The notes: generated from the letters alone by a model not told the origin. A stretch of DNA of 64,000 nucleotides from Halocynthiibacter namhaensis (GCF_000812685.1 NZ_JWIF01000011.1:23275-87274); one strand, 5' to 3'. Positions 37,814-47,022 are shown, counted from the first letter of the stretch. A program made the numbers and translations.

Positions 37814-38862
37814 TGGGTCTCTTCCTTGAGGTGGCGGGTGTAACGTGCGCCAAGGTTGGTCAGGATTTCATATCCGATCGTTCCGGCTTTGTCAGCCAGA
37901 TCATCAATGGTTTGATGATCGCACAGGATATCAAGGCTTTCTGGGATGTTTTCCAAATGCGTCACATCCACGGTCAACATGTCCATGGACACACGCCCGA
38001 GAATTTCGCAGGGGGTGGCAGCGGCGAAAACCTGTGTGGATTGCCCACCCATCGCACGGATCAGGCCGTCGGCATATCCTGCGGCGAGGGTGGCAACCTT
38101 GGTGGGTTTGTCAGCCTTCCAGCCATTGCCATATCCAACATATTCGCCCGGCTGAACGTCACGGGTTTGGATGATCGGCAAAGACAGCTGCACGACGGGG
38201 GACGCATCACGGAAGGGCAGGCCGCCATAAAGGCCAACGCCGGGCCGGACCAGATCAAAGTGATAATCCGCGCCCAGCAGAATGCCCCCGGTCGCCGCAA
38301 GCGAGCGTGGCACATCCACGCCATCGGTCATTGCGCGAAAACAGGCAAGTTGTTCGGCGTTCTGTGGGTTTTCGGGGGTGTCGGAACAGGCGAGGTGAGA
38401 CATCAACAGAACGGGACCGCGGGCGAGGACTTCTGATTTGAGGGCGGTCCAGTCAGCGGGCTCTAGCCCCAATCGGTTCATACCGCTGTCCAATTGCACG
38501 CCAAAGGGTGCTGCGGGCAGGGATGCGAAATGGCGTGTTATTTGATCGAGAGAATTCAACATTGGCGTCAGGCGCGCATCGCGCAGCATATCCGTGTCGC
38601 CCAACATATGCCCGGACAGGATATAGATGTTTGGCGCGTCTCCGGTGTCCCTGCGCAGGGCGACACCTTCCTCGGTGGTGGCGACAAAGAACTTGGTCAC
38701 GCCTTCGCGCATCAACCGACGCGCGACATTGCCCGCGCCCAGCCCATAGCCATCAGCCTTAACCACGGCGGTGGTTTCCACCGCCTGGCTGCTCATCCCG
38801 TTCAGCGCCTGCCAGTTTTTCGCCAGCGAATCCGGGTCAATCGTAAGAATTCCTGTGCCCAT
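37810..38862 (-). CDS. alr: Alanine racemase
   Basis: A 350-residue PLP enzyme that makes D-alanine for peptidoglycan. AVVKADGYGLG carries the PLP lysine (Lys35). The second catalytic residue lies in TLAAGYADGLIRAMG, with a tyrosine in the conserved position, and GYGNGWK is the preceding loop. The family length is normal. Start MGTGILTIDP; the gene overlaps mlaE by four bases, an unusual tie between wall and lipid transport. Confidence 0.94.
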   Translation of the reverse strand: MGTGILTIDPDSLAKNWQALNGMSSQAVETTAVVKADGYGLGAGNVARRLMREGVTKFFVATTEEGVALRRDTGDAPNIYILSGHMLGDTDMLRDARLTPMLNSLDQITRHFASLPAAPFGVQLDSGMNRLGLEPADWTALKSEVLARGPVLLMSHLACSDTPENPQNAEQLACFRAMTDGVDVPRSLAATGGILLGADYHFDLVRPGVGLYGGLPFRDASPVVQLSLPIIQTRDVQPGEYVGYGNGWKADKPTKVATLAAGYADGLIRAMGGQSTQVFAAATPCEILGRVSMDMLTVDVTHLENIPESLDILCDHQTIDDLADKAGTIGYEILTNLGARYTRHLKEETQ

Positions 38863-38985
38863 ATCGCTGTTTTGCTGGTCTGGAAACTGAGGTCAAGAGG
38901 TACTATAGCTGTGATTTGGAAACCGGCGATTATTTGTGCTTTTGCGCGGGGTTTTCAACATATTTGGAATACAGGAGTTCAGAGT

Positions 38986-39534
38986 TTGAAGTTATTAGAG
39001 AATATCCGGCGTGAGTTGGAAAAACCGCGTGAAAAACGCCCCTTGGGCAGTGGCTGGTTGTCCGGCGGTGGGGCGCTTTTGGCCGGGATCGCGGGATTGT
39101 TTTTGGTGTTCATCCGTTCTTTCCCCGCGACATTAACGATGCCAGAACTAAGCGTCATTCATAACAGCGGCTATGTGACTGTTGCGTTGAATAGTATTTT
39201 ACTGATCGGTTATGTTCTGTCGCTGCTGTCTATCTTATTGAGCCGCAATAAGGTTTTGGGTTGGACGGCCTTGGCGCTTGTGATCACGGCATCCCTGATC
39301 GGAACCGGGGCGACGCCCACTGAAGGCGGTGCCGGGCAAAGCCTGTATTTCGGGCTGGATTACTTTGTTATCAATGTGTTGTTCGTCGGTTTTGTCTTTG
39401 TGCCGCTTGAACGTTTTTTCCCGCATCTCTCGGAACAAACGGTGCTGCGTGGGGAATGGCGTGAGGATCTGTTCTATTATTTGGTCAGCTCGCTGCTGGT
39501 GCAGATCCTGACATTCCTGACCTTTCGTGAATGA
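38986..39534 (+). CDS. Sterol desaturase family protein, N-terminal part (frame-split)
   Basis: The membrane-helix N-terminal half of a fatty acid hydroxylase/sterol desaturase-like protein. It has the family segments REKRPLGSGWLSGGGALLAG and LERFFPHLSEQT, then RGEWREDLFYYLVSSLLVQ, and stops at TGA 39532 in a region where relatives continue without break. The start is TTG 38986 with AGGAG eight bases before; an ATG is lacking. The remaining half is in the next frame. Either a one-base change has split the gene or two polypeptides are made. On its own it lacks the metal-binding histidines. Confidence 0.75.
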   Translation: MKLLENIRRELEKPREKRPLGSGWLSGGGALLAGIAGLFLVFIRSFPATLTMPELSVIHNSGYVTVALNSILLIGYVLSLLSILLSRNKVLGWTALALVITASLIGTGATPTEGGAGQSLYFGLDYFVINVLFVGFVFVPLERFFPHLSEQTVLRGEWREDLFYYLVSSLLVQILTFLTFRE

Positions 39535-40117
39535 CGCGTTTGATCTGACGGATATTCGGTCCTATATTTTCACGCTGCCTTTTGTGTTACAGGTCTTTTT
39601 GATCATGATCGTGACTGATTTTGTGCAATATTGGGTGCACCGGATGTTCCATAAAATTCCTTGGTTGTGGAAATTTCACGCGGTGCATCATTCTGCCGAA
39701 AATATGGATTGGCTTGCGGGTGCGCGGATGCATTTCTTAGAAATCGGGGTGCTGCGTGGCTTGACCGCCGTGCCGATGTTCACCCTTGGGTTTAAACCAG
39801 AAGCAATCCAAGCCTATGTTTTGGTTGTGTATTTCTATTCTTCATTTGTGCATGCCAATATCGGGTGGAACCTGAAATCGGTTGAACGGTTTTTGGTCAC
39901 GCCCAGATTTCATCACTGGCATCATGGCAAGGAACGTGCGGCGATTGACGTGAATTTCTCAATTCATTTCCCGCTGTATGACTGGCTTTTTGGAACGCAT
40001 CACATGCCAGAAGATGGCACCTGGCCGAAGAAATACGGCGTCATGGGGAAGAAGATGCCAAAGGGGTTCTGGAAACAGTTTATGTATCCGTTCCGGCGTC
40101 AAACGGAAGATAAATAA
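39527..40117 (+). CDS. Sterol desaturase family protein, C-terminal catalytic part (frame-split)
   Basis: A 196-residue fragment or protein carrying all histidine boxes of the fatty acid hydroxylase superfamily: HRMFH, HAVHHSAE and HHWHHGKE, which bind the di-iron centre. It begins at GTG 39527, overlapping the TGA of the N-terminal half by eight bases (frame +1). With that half it would form one protein of about 375 residues, as in relatives. If the overlap allows coupled translation both halves could work together; otherwise this is a broken gene. Confidence 0.75.
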   Translation: MNDAFDLTDIRSYIFTLPFVLQVFLIMIVTDFVQYWVHRMFHKIPWLWKFHAVHHSAENMDWLAGARMHFLEIGVLRGLTAVPMFTLGFKPEAIQAYVLVVYFYSSFVHANIGWNLKSVERFLVTPRFHHWHHGKERAAIDVNFSIHFPLYDWLFGTHHMPEDGTWPKKYGVMGKKMPKGFWKQFMYPFRRQTEDK

Positions 40118-40123
40118 CAGGGT

Positions 40124-40149
40124 GCAGGCAGTCGATTTCGGCTGCCTGC
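40124..40149. terminator. Hairpin between convergent sterol desaturase and oxygenase genes
   Basis: Eleven-pair stem GCAGGCAGTCG / CGGCTGCCTGC (one G-T pair) with loop ATTT, in the 42-base gap between two converging genes. No T-run follows on either strand, so it is a weak or Rho-assisted end signal. Confidence 0.5.
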
Positions 40150-40159
40150 GTTGCTTAGG

Positions 40160-41110
40160 TCAGGTGGTTTCCGCTTTATGGGCCTCATACCCGGCTTCCA
40201 ACTCGCTGCGCAAGAAATCCCCGAAGGTTTGCGTTTCAAACTGGGCGTCGCCGGTGCCGGGCAAGGGCGCGATGTCATAGCTGACGTTTGGGTCAAAGAA
40301 GAAGGGCACGGAATACCGTTCGCGGCCCGACCGGTTGATCACGCGATGCGGCGTTGACAGCAGGCGTCCATTGGACATGCGGTGCAGCATGTCACCCACA
40401 TTGACCACAAAGCTGCCGTCGATCTTTGGCGCATCCACCCAATTGCCCGCAGGTGTTTTGACCTGCAAACCACCGATCCCGTCCTGTGCCAGAAGCGTCA
40501 GACAGCCGAAATCATTATGGGGGGCGGAACCGAAAAGATCATCGGGCCCAAGGGGATCGGTGGGTGGATAATGGAGCAGGCGCAGCCAGGTGGTGGGGGT
40601 GTCAAACCCGTCACGCAAAACCGGTTCGGGATCCGCGCCCGCTGCCAGAACCGCCAGGCGCATCAGGCGACGTCCAAGGTCAGACATCTCCGCCTTATAG
40701 CGCAGCATCAAATCGCGGAAACCGTCCAGATCGGGCCATTGATTGGGGCCGGACAGGTAAACATAAGGATCCTGCACCGCGTCTTCGCGCAGCATCATCA
40801 GGCTTGCGGATTGGTTGGGTTTTGTGACCTTCGCGTGGGCGGAATTCACATCCGTTGAGGTGTTGATCGCAATATACCCACGGTGACCAGTGTTCAGGGC
40901 AAGCGCCTGTTTTTGTGCGGTGGGCAGGGCGTGGAATTGGGCCGAGGCCTCAAAAACCGCGTCAATCAGATCCTGATCGATGCCGTGGCCTGTGATATAG
41001 CCAAAGCCGGTTTCGCCGTAAGCTTTGCGGAATTGCGCCACCAGATCATCGGATGGCGTATCGGTCAGACCGGTGATGTCGATCACCGGAATTTCGGAAA
41101 ATTCAGTCAT
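40160..41110 (-). CDS. 2-oxoglutarate/Fe(II)-dependent oxygenase, isopenicillin N synthase family
   Basis: A 316-residue non-heme iron enzyme. The facial triad is visible as His-x-Asp in APHNDFGCLTLLAQDG and the distal His in LSTPHRVINRSG, with the RYSVPFFFDP co-substrate region just after. The N-terminal DIOX_N part begins with SEIPVIDITGL. The substrate cannot be told; bacterial members act on small molecules and plant-hormone-like compounds. The start at 41110 (MTEFSEIPV) is the one that opens the family domain; 21 extra codons upstream are not needed. Confidence 0.9.
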   Translation of the reverse strand: MTEFSEIPVIDITGLTDTPSDDLVAQFRKAYGETGFGYITGHGIDQDLIDAVFEASAQFHALPTAQKQALALNTGHRGYIAINTSTDVNSAHAKVTKPNQSASLMMLREDAVQDPYVYLSGPNQWPDLDGFRDLMLRYKAEMSDLGRRLMRLAVLAAGADPEPVLRDGFDTPTTWLRLLHYPPTDPLGPDDLFGSAPHNDFGCLTLLAQDGIGGLQVKTPAGNWVDAPKIDGSFVVNVGDMLHRMSNGRLLSTPHRVINRSGRERYSVPFFFDPNVSYDIAPLPGTGDAQFETQTFGDFLRSELEAGYEAHKAETT

Positions 41111-41251
41111 TTCATATCTTTCGCTTTGAGTGTCGGAAGCTTCGGGGGCACGTCGGTTAAGACAATACCCCATGGCTATCCTTCAAAGCGTTTCCGGCGG
41201 TGGAAGTCGTGGCGTTCCAACACCACGAGATATGGAAATGTGTTCGCCAAA

Positions 41252-42748
41252 TCAGAACCCTTGGTCGTCGCTGTCGTTCTGCCAAGGTTTGACAAGGTTA
41301 CCAAAGCGCGTGAACTGGCCTTCGAACGACAGTTGCACATCGCCAATGGGGCCGTGACGTTGCTTGCCGATGATCACATCAGCCTTGCCGTAAAGTTCTT
41401 CCATTTCTTCTTGCCACTCAGCGATTTTATCAAGTTCGTGATCATTTGGTTTCTCACGTTCTTTATAATATTCGCCGCGATACACGAACATAACCACATC
41501 GGCATCTTGCTCAATTGAGCCCGATTCACGAAGGTCAGACAGTTGCGGGCGTTTGTCTTCGCGGTTTTCCACCTGACGTGAAAGCTGGGACAGGGCAATC
41601 ACAGGAATGTTCAATTCCTTCGCGATCGCCTTCATGCCCATGGTGATTTCGGAAATCTCGTTCACCCGGTTTTCAGCCGTGCCACGACAAAGCTGCAAAT
41701 AGTCGATGACCAGCAGGTCAAGCCCATGGGTGCGTTTCAAGCGACGGGCGCGCGCGGCCAGTTGCGAAATTGGCAGGGCAGGCGTGTCATCAATGAACAG
41801 CGGGCAGGCCTCAAGTTCTTTGGCGGCATCCACAAAACGACGGAATTCTTCTTCTGTCATGTCACCACGACGGATTTGCTGGCTGGGGACCTCAGATGCC
41901 TCGGACAGAATACGCGCGGCCAGCTGTTCGGCTGACATCTCAAGGCTGTAGAACCCGACCACGCCGCCTTCAACCGCACCAATCGACCCATCGGTCAGTT
42001 TGCCTTTTTTATAGGCTTTGGCCACGTTATAGGCGATGTTGGTCGCAAGCGATGTCTTCCCCATAGACGGGCGACCCGCAAGGATCAAAAGGTCAGAGGG
42101 GTGCAAGCCGCCCAGCTTTTTATCCAAATCAATCAAGCCCGTAGAGATCCCCGCAAGGCCACCACCACGTTGATAGGCGGCATTGGCGGAATTCACGGCT
42201 TCGGTCACGGCGGACAGGAAGGATTGAAAACCACTGTCGGTTTGGCCCTGTTCAGACAGGGAATAAAGCGTCTGTTCGGCTTCGACGATTTGCTCGGATG
42301 GCTCGCTGTCGACATCAACGGTGGATGCCTTATCGGCAATGTTGCGGCCAATTGCGATCAATTCGCGCCGGATCGCCAGATCATAGATCAATTGCGCATA
42401 ATCACGCGCCGCAAAGGCGGAAATCGACGCACCCGCAAGGTTCACCAGATAGGCAGGGCCACCAAGTTCCGCGAGGCCGGGATCTTTTTCAAGAAACGCC
42501 TTCAGCGTGACCGGGGATGCAATGGCGTTTTTGCGAATGCGTGCCTCAGCGGTTTCATAAATGCGCCCATGCACGGGGTCAAAGAAATGGCTGGGCTGTA
42601 GGATAGAGGCCACGCGATCATAGACATCATTATTGGTCAGAAGCGCACCCAAAAGCTGCTGTTCCGCCTCGATGTTATGGGGCATAATTTCTTGTGTCTG
42701 CGCTTCCAATTCGGGAGCGCTCGCGCCGATGCGTGCAAATTCGTTCAT
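41252..42748 (-). CDS. dnaB: Replicative DNA helicase DnaB
   Basis: A 498-residue hexameric helicase that unwinds DNA at the fork. N-terminal domain starts with MPHNIEAEQQLLGALL, the linker follows, and the RecA-like domain carries Walker A GRPSMGKTSLA (about residue 222), SLEMSAEQLAARIL, LLVIDYLQL (Walker B) and LSQLSRQVENREDKRPQLSDLRESG. The C-terminus is complete. A cluster of DnaA-box-like sites stands in the 238-base gap upstream. Confidence 0.97.
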   Translation of the reverse strand: MNEFARIGASAPELEAQTQEIMPHNIEAEQQLLGALLTNNDVYDRVASILQPSHFFDPVHGRIYETAEARIRKNAIASPVTLKAFLEKDPGLAELGGPAYLVNLAGASISAFAARDYAQLIYDLAIRRELIAIGRNIADKASTVDVDSEPSEQIVEAEQTLYSLSEQGQTDSGFQSFLSAVTEAVNSANAAYQRGGGLAGISTGLIDLDKKLGGLHPSDLLILAGRPSMGKTSLATNIAYNVAKAYKKGKLTDGSIGAVEGGVVGFYSLEMSAEQLAARILSEASEVPSQQIRRGDMTEEEFRRFVDAAKELEACPLFIDDTPALPISQLAARARRLKRTHGLDLLVIDYLQLCRGTAENRVNEISEITMGMKAIAKELNIPVIALSQLSRQVENREDKRPQLSDLRESGSIEQDADVVMFVYRGEYYKEREKPNDHELDKIAEWQEEMEELYGKADVIIGKQRHGPIGDVQLSFEGQFTRFGNLVKPWQNDSDDQGF

Positions 42749-42838
42749 AATGTCTCTCTGTCCCTCTGGCCTTTGTCCCTATCAGACCCATCCGCAGACC
42801 CCAAGTGGATAGAATTGGGAGTAAACCTGCGATAACCC

Positions 42839-42949
42839 TGTGGATAACCTGTGGATTAAGGATGAGCCTACCACATGTTGTGGGTCTTGTCTTGCGTGTC
42901 GCGAGATTTGCGGGCGGTGACACGATTCCCTGCGGATAAACTATCCACA
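42839..42949. promoter_or_regulatory. Cluster of DnaA-box-like 9-mers upstream of dnaB
   Basis: Four sites match the DnaA box TTATCCACA on either strand: TGTGGATAA at 42839-42847 (perfect), TGTGGATTA at 42850-42858, TGCGGATAA at 42931-42939 and CTATCCACA at 42941-42949 (each one mismatch). They lie in the gap between the end of pyrE (42987) and dnaB (42748), on the dnaB promoter side. DnaA control of dnaB, or a DnaA-titration site, is inference. Confidence 0.6.
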
Positions 42950-42986
42950 GGAAATGTGAGTTTTTGCAATGATTTTTGTAGCGAGA

Positions 42987-43661
42987 TCAGCCGCGTGCGG
43001 CTTGCCAGCCGCGGGGATCATTGAGAAAGCTTTCGACCTCAGACAGGGTTTCTTCGTCAAAGCGTTTTTCATCACGGGCGACTTTCAAAACATCATGCCA
43101 AGTGCAGAGATAGCTTAGGCCAACACCATGATCAGACAGGGTTTTCTCGGTCTCGGGGAAGATACCATAGTAGAAAATCACAGCGGTGCGGTCACAGGTT
43201 GCGCCTGTTTCACGGATCGCATCAACAAAGGACAGTTTTGATCCGCCATCGGTGGTCAAATCTTCGACCAACAGCACGCGTTCACCTTCGGACATCAACC
43301 CTTCAATGCGGGCGTTTCGACCGTAACCCTTTGGTTTCTTACGCACATATGTCATGGGCAGGGCCATGCGTTCCGCAACCAAAGCCGCAAAAGGAATGCC
43401 CGCCGTTTCGCCACCGGCGATGTTGTCGTAATTCTCAAGCCCCGCATCGCGCATCACGGTGCAGGTCAGAAAATCCATCAGGGTAGAGCGAATACGCGGA
43501 AAGGAAATCAGCTTGCGGCAGTCGATATAGGTCGGGCTGGGCAGGCCGGAGGCCAGCGTAAACGGCTCACGCGCATTGAAATGCACGGCCTCAATATCCA
43601 GCAACATTTTCGCGGTCATTTCGGCGATGGTGGTTTTATCGGGGTAAGAGGATGGGATCAT
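42987..43661 (-). CDS. pyrE: Orotate phosphoribosyltransferase (PyrE)
   Basis: A 224-residue enzyme that joins orotate to PRPP in pyrimidine synthesis. The PRPP-binding motif [20 protein letters not shown] and the early [18 protein letters not shown] block are present. The ATG at 43661 overlaps the pyrC stop by four bases (ATGA), so a TTG at 43679 is rejected. The last residues ([11 protein letters not shown]) are typical. Confidence 0.95.
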   Translation of the reverse strand: MIPSSYPDKTTIAEMTAKMLLDIEAVHFNAREPFTLASGLPSPTYIDCRKLISFPRIRSTLMDFLTCTVMRDAGLENYDNIAGGETAGIPFAALVAERMALPMTYVRKKPKGYGRNARIEGLMSEGERVLLVEDLTTDGGSKLSFVDAIRETGATCDRTAVIFYYGIFPETEKTLSDHGVGLSYLCTWHDVLKVARDEKRFDEETLSEVESFLNDPRGWQAARG

Positions 43662-44698
43662 GATGCGCTCGCGTGCCAATGTACAGGGAAGCCGGGGTCA
43701 AACACGGTGACCGGGCCGTCGGGTGTTTCGATATGGGTTGGGAAGCTGTTCACATCGCCCTTTGTCAGGGTCAATGTCGCCTCATTCGGGGCCATGCGGT
43801 AAAACGCTGGGCCGTTCAATGATGCGAATTTCTCCAACTGGTTCAAGGCGTTGTCTTCCTCAAACACATGCGCCAGCAGCGGCATGGTGTTGGTCGCGGT
43901 GAAACACCCTGCACAGCCACAGGCCGACAGTTTATTCGCATCCGTATGGGGCGCGCTGTCGGTGCCAAGGAAGTATTTCCCATTGCCCGAGGTCGCCGCC
44001 GCCCGCAAAGCCAGACGATGGCTTTCGCGTTTCGCAACAGGCAGACAATAGTAATGGGGTTTAATGCCGCCAACCAAGATGTGGTTGCGGTTGATGATCA
44101 GGTGATGCGTCGTGATCGTCGCGCCCATGTCGTCTTGGCTGCCGACATAATCCACACCGTCTTTGGTGGTGATATGTTCCATGACAACGCGCAGGCCGGG
44201 GGTGGCTTTGCGGATCGGGTCAAGGACGCGGTCGATGAACACAGCTTCGCGATCAAAAATATCGATCTCTGCATCGGTGACTTCGCCATGCACACATAGG
44301 GGCAGGCCGGTTTCAGCCATCATTTCAAGACAGGGGCGGACCTTGTCGAAATTCGCAACACCAGAGGCGGAATTGGTTGTCGCACCTGCCGGGTAAAGTT
44401 TCACCGCGGAAATCAGCCCACTTTCAAAAGCGGCGCGCATGTCGGCGGGATCGCTGTCTTCGGTCAGATACAGGGTCATAAGCGGTTTGAAATCTGCACC
44501 CTCGGGCAGGGCGGCCAGAATGCGGTCGCGGTATTGCACTGCCTGAGCGCCCGTCACAACAGGGGGCACAAGGTTGGGCATGATGATCGCACGACCAAAA
44601 TCGCGGGTGGTTTCAGGCAAGACAGCGTTCAACATGCTGCCGTCACGCAGATGCAAATGCCAGTCGTCGGGGCGGCGGATTGTGAAAGACTCGGTCAT
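43658..44698 (-). CDS. pyrC: Dihydroorotase (PyrC)
   Basis: A 346-residue zinc enzyme, class II dihydroorotase, that closes the pyrimidine ring. Metal ligands are in WHLHLRDG (residues about 14-21); the carboxylated lysine is in SAVKLYPAG, and further histidines are in [14 protein letters not shown] and the [10 protein letters not shown] block; [10 protein letters not shown] carries the catalytic Asp. The length equals E. coli PyrC (348). The start at 44698 ([14 protein letters not shown]) is preferred over an in-frame codon five residues upstream. Translationally tied to pyrE. Confidence 0.97.
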   Translation of the reverse strand: MTESFTIRRPDDWHLHLRDGSMLNAVLPETTRDFGRAIIMPNLVPPVVTGAQAVQYRDRILAALPEGADFKPLMTLYLTEDSDPADMRAAFESGLISAVKLYPAGATTNSASGVANFDKVRPCLEMMAETGLPLCVHGEVTDAEIDIFDREAVFIDRVLDPIRKATPGLRVVMEHITTKDGVDYVGSQDDMGATITTHHLIINRNHILVGGIKPHYYCLPVAKRESHRLALRAAATSGNGKYFLGTDSAPHTDANKLSACGCAGCFTATNTMPLLAHVFEEDNALNQLEKFASLNGPAFYRMAPNEATLTLTKGDVNSFPTHIETPDGPVTVFDPGFPVHWHASAS

Positions 44699-44792
44699 AT
44701 GCGCGACATACACAATCTTACCGCCCCGCGCCAGTGTTTGGTGGCGTTAACAACCTGTTGATGCGGCCCTGAACGGATCAAAGCCGTGGCAT

Positions 44793-45029
44793 TTATGTGT
44801 TATTTTTCCGAAACAACGCCCATTCTTCAACAACGCTGCCATCGGGCAGATGGCAATTTCCAACTTGCCCGTCCGTTTCAGTCATGATTTCCACACGGCC
44901 ACCGACGCTGACACAATATTCTGACGCCGGATTGGCGATGCCCACGGTGCCTACCGCGTTAGGTTTCGGTTCCTCGGGGGTGCATCCAGACAGGGCCGCA
45001 GTCAGTGCTATAATTGAGACATATTTCAT
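44793..45029 (-). CDS. Small lipoprotein of the DUF333 family
   Basis: A 78-residue protein with a lipoprotein signal (MKYVSIIALTAALSGC, lipid Cys16). The body is the DUF333 pattern: NPASEYCVSVGG, GNCHLPDGS and EEWALFRK. Members are annotated as putative hemolysins in enterobacteria but without firm proof. The in-frame start 10 codons upstream gives no signal peptide and is rejected. Confidence 0.87.
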   Translation of the reverse strand: MKYVSIIALTAALSGCTPEEPKPNAVGTVGIANPASEYCVSVGGRVEIMTETDGQVGNCHLPDGSVVEEWALFRKNNT

Positions 45030-45124
45030 GGGTAAGCTCCTGGTTGTCGGCCGTTTCATGTGGGGGCAAACGGTGCCTCACATTGGTGCCTCAATTGAAA
45101 GAATAAGCCGCTATCGACATTGGG

Positions 45125-46102
45125 TTAAGCGGCGCGAATTGCGGGTTGATTGTTTTTCAGGTGGCGGGCCACAAGCGTTTTCTGGAGCTTCCCATGCGGG
45201 ATATGCCGCGCGGGCTTCTGTGTATAATCTTTGTTGGATATTTCTGGGAAAATGGCCAAAACTTCTTCACGCGCCTTCCTGTTCATCGATTTGATCGCTT
45301 CAGGTCCAGTGAAAAAGCTTTCCGTTGGTGCGCCTTCGGCAAAGATCACTTCATGTTGATCAAAGAGCAGGTGGAAATATTCCACGTCCATTTCCGTGGG
45401 TTCAATGAAAATTCCGGGCAGCTCTGTCAACCTGATCGCCGCAATCAACACGTCGGGCTTGCCAAACATACGTTCACATATTTTCGATGACACAAGCATC
45501 CGATGCTGACGCGACACCAAAAGATCACGTTTCGGCATGCCATCCCCCAATGCACCAGCGGTGATACGCACTGGTGCCAGTTTGGGATTGTCGCGCAGAT
45601 CTTGTGCTGAAAGCTTCCGGTTCATTGGAATGCGCAGTGTTTTATAGACGCCGTCTGCGGTCAAAACCCTGCTACCTGCTTTTAAGTTCTCGACAGGAAT
45701 GAGGCCGCGGTCTGTTTCTATCATAGTTCCGCGGACAAAACAGGCGATCGTGGCATAGGATGTCGGGGTGGATGTATGGCTTTGATAGGAACCCAAAAAC
45801 GCACCAACAGTGAACGCCGATCCTGGCCCGGGAATAAAGTACCAATTGCCGCCGGTGTTGAAGAAATAGAAGGTCTCAACATGTGACGTGCCGCCAGTAT
45901 CCACAAATGACACATTGATGTCATAAGGGGGGCCTGCAGTCGCACCAAATGCCCCGCCATTAATGCTAACGGTTTCGTTGGTGTCTGAAGCCCCATTCAG
46001 GTTGGGGTCGTCATCATCAATGACTGCGGTATAGGATGTATTATAGGTGGCGTTGTAGTGGGTTCCGCTCCACCGAAAGGCTGTGACTGTGTATTGTACC
46101 AT
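45125..46102 (-). CDS. Hint-domain protein with intact Cys and His
   Basis: A 325-residue protein. Residues 1-118 are a beta-rich region of unknown nature (many Thr, Asn, Gly, Tyr), with an acidic patch IDDDDPNLNG. A Hint domain starts at ACFVRGTMIET (Cys121), with PVENLKAGSRVLTADG and VSRQHRMLV; the block-B histidine is His200, so the autoprocessing pair is present. The C-terminal 60 residues are mixed charge with no clear fold. The gene follows a small unknown gene whose TGA lies one base before this ATG. Relatives in Rhodobacterales often stand near type I secretion or surface genes; none are here. Confidence 0.83.
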   Translation of the reverse strand: MVQYTVTAFRWSGTHYNATYNTSYTAVIDDDDPNLNGASDTNETVSINGGAFGATAGPPYDINVSFVDTGGTSHVETFYFFNTGGNWYFIPGPGSAFTVGAFLGSYQSHTSTPTSYATIACFVRGTMIETDRGLIPVENLKAGSRVLTADGVYKTLRIPMNRKLSAQDLRDNPKLAPVRITAGALGDGMPKRDLLVSRQHRMLVSSKICERMFGKPDVLIAAIRLTELPGIFIEPTEMDVEYFHLLFDQHEVIFAEGAPTESFFTGPEAIKSMNRKAREEVLAIFPEISNKDYTQKPARHIPHGKLQKTLVARHLKNNQPAIRAA

Positions 46103-46103
46103 A

Positions 46104-46385
46104 TCAGGTCACCAACTCAGTCAAAGACATGCTGGCTTTGTTGAGATCCAGAGGAAAACCCACCGAAGTGAGTTGGCGTTCGCTGACGTCGTTAAGTGTT
46201 TTATTGCCTACGCTTTGGGCACAGTCCACCATGGGAATATGGTGGGATGTCAGCCCATTTCCGTGGCTAGTATATATGGTTGAATTCGCAAATAGCGCAG
46301 GCACAGTCTGGACCCACACGTCACCGCCAGTCTGCGGAAAACACACGCAGCTCGACCGGTCAATACCGCTCGTTTTGTATACCAT
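46104..46385 (-). CDS. Small unknown protein directly upstream of the Hint gene
   Basis: A 93-residue protein that I do not recognise. GAGG six bases before the ATG at 46385 is a good ribosome-binding site, and its TGA is one base away from the start of the Hint protein, so the two are probably one operon. It has three cysteines (SSCVCFPQ and VDCAQ), a polar composition and no membrane helix or signal. It could be a chaperone, partner or substrate of the Hint protein; these are guesses. Overlapping frames on the + strand lack such a start site. Confidence 0.55.
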   Translation of the reverse strand: MVYKTSGIDRSSCVCFPQTGGDVWVQTVPALFANSTIYTSHGNGLTSHHIPMVDCAQSVGNKTLNDVSERQLTSVGFPLDLNKASMSLTELVT

Positions 46386-46760
46386 TTTAACCTCGAAGAT
46401 GCCCGCGCTTTGCGCACGTGACGATTGTTAATCAATTCTTAGCACAATGATTCGCTGACTTCCATATTGAAAATCTGATCGATTCGCTGATCAGAATTAT
46501 GATTTTTCATATGGGGGCCTGTTCGTTCGGGGGCTGCGGGTTTTATGCCGAAAGCAGTTAGTGAAAATCTGCTGTGAAACTGCGTTCGGTTCAAAAAGCG
46601 TCTGGGGCGGGACACGGGGGTTCAAAGCCATTCATCATGCCATGCAGTGGGTGCACAGCGGGGTTGCACAATTGGGTGGTACACAAACGATGTTGCCACG
46701 TTCATATAGCTACCAACAGACAAACGAACATCAAACCGCACGCTGAACTGGATATTTGAC
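46386..46760. other. 375-base gap without a recognised gene
   Basis: Divergent region between the small gene/Hint operon (- strand) and the DUF1127 gene (+ strand), so it should hold both promoters. GATTCGCTGA occurs twice (46449-46458 and 46480-46489). I find no convincing reading frame, tRNA or terminator in it. The composition is more A/T-rich near 46430-46520. Confidence 0.5.
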
Positions 46761-46976
46761 ATGGCACACGTAATCACATCTGCCCGCCCGACCACATCTT
46801 TCTTCGCCAACGCATTGCGCGCAACTGGCTCATTCTTGATGGCGATCACTGAGGGCGCATCCCGCATGCGCACCGTGCGCACTTTGGAAAACAAGTCAGA
46901 CCAAGAATTGGCAGACATTGGCATCCGCCGCGAAGACATTGCACGCGCTGTTTTCGTAGGCCGTTACTACATCTAA
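46761..46976 (+). CDS. DUF1127 small protein
   Basis: A 71-residue protein with the DUF1127 motif at its C-terminus: SDQELADIGIRREDIARAVF. Members are short basic proteins; in Rhodobacter one of them (CcaF1) is known to bind RNA and act in stress response, and others are tied to phosphate or polyamine changes. The N-terminal 35 residues vary. An ATG at 46761 is the only start. A strong terminator follows at 47023, so it is a one-gene transcript. No Rhodobacter-type CcsR RNA array is seen downstream. Confidence 0.86.
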   Translation: MAHVITSARPTTSFFANALRATGSFLMAITEGASRMRTVRTLENKSDQELADIGIRREDIARAVFVGRYYI

Positions 46977-47022
46977 TTTTGCGCCGAACCATAGGCACAA
47001 GACGACAAACCACGACGAACCG

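Noticed and set aside
42749..42986. Replication origin between pyrE and dnaB
   Set aside because: DnaA boxes are present, but there is no clear AT-rich unwinding stretch, no parAB or hemE nearby, and the neighbours are ordinary biosynthesis genes. A regulatory role is simpler.
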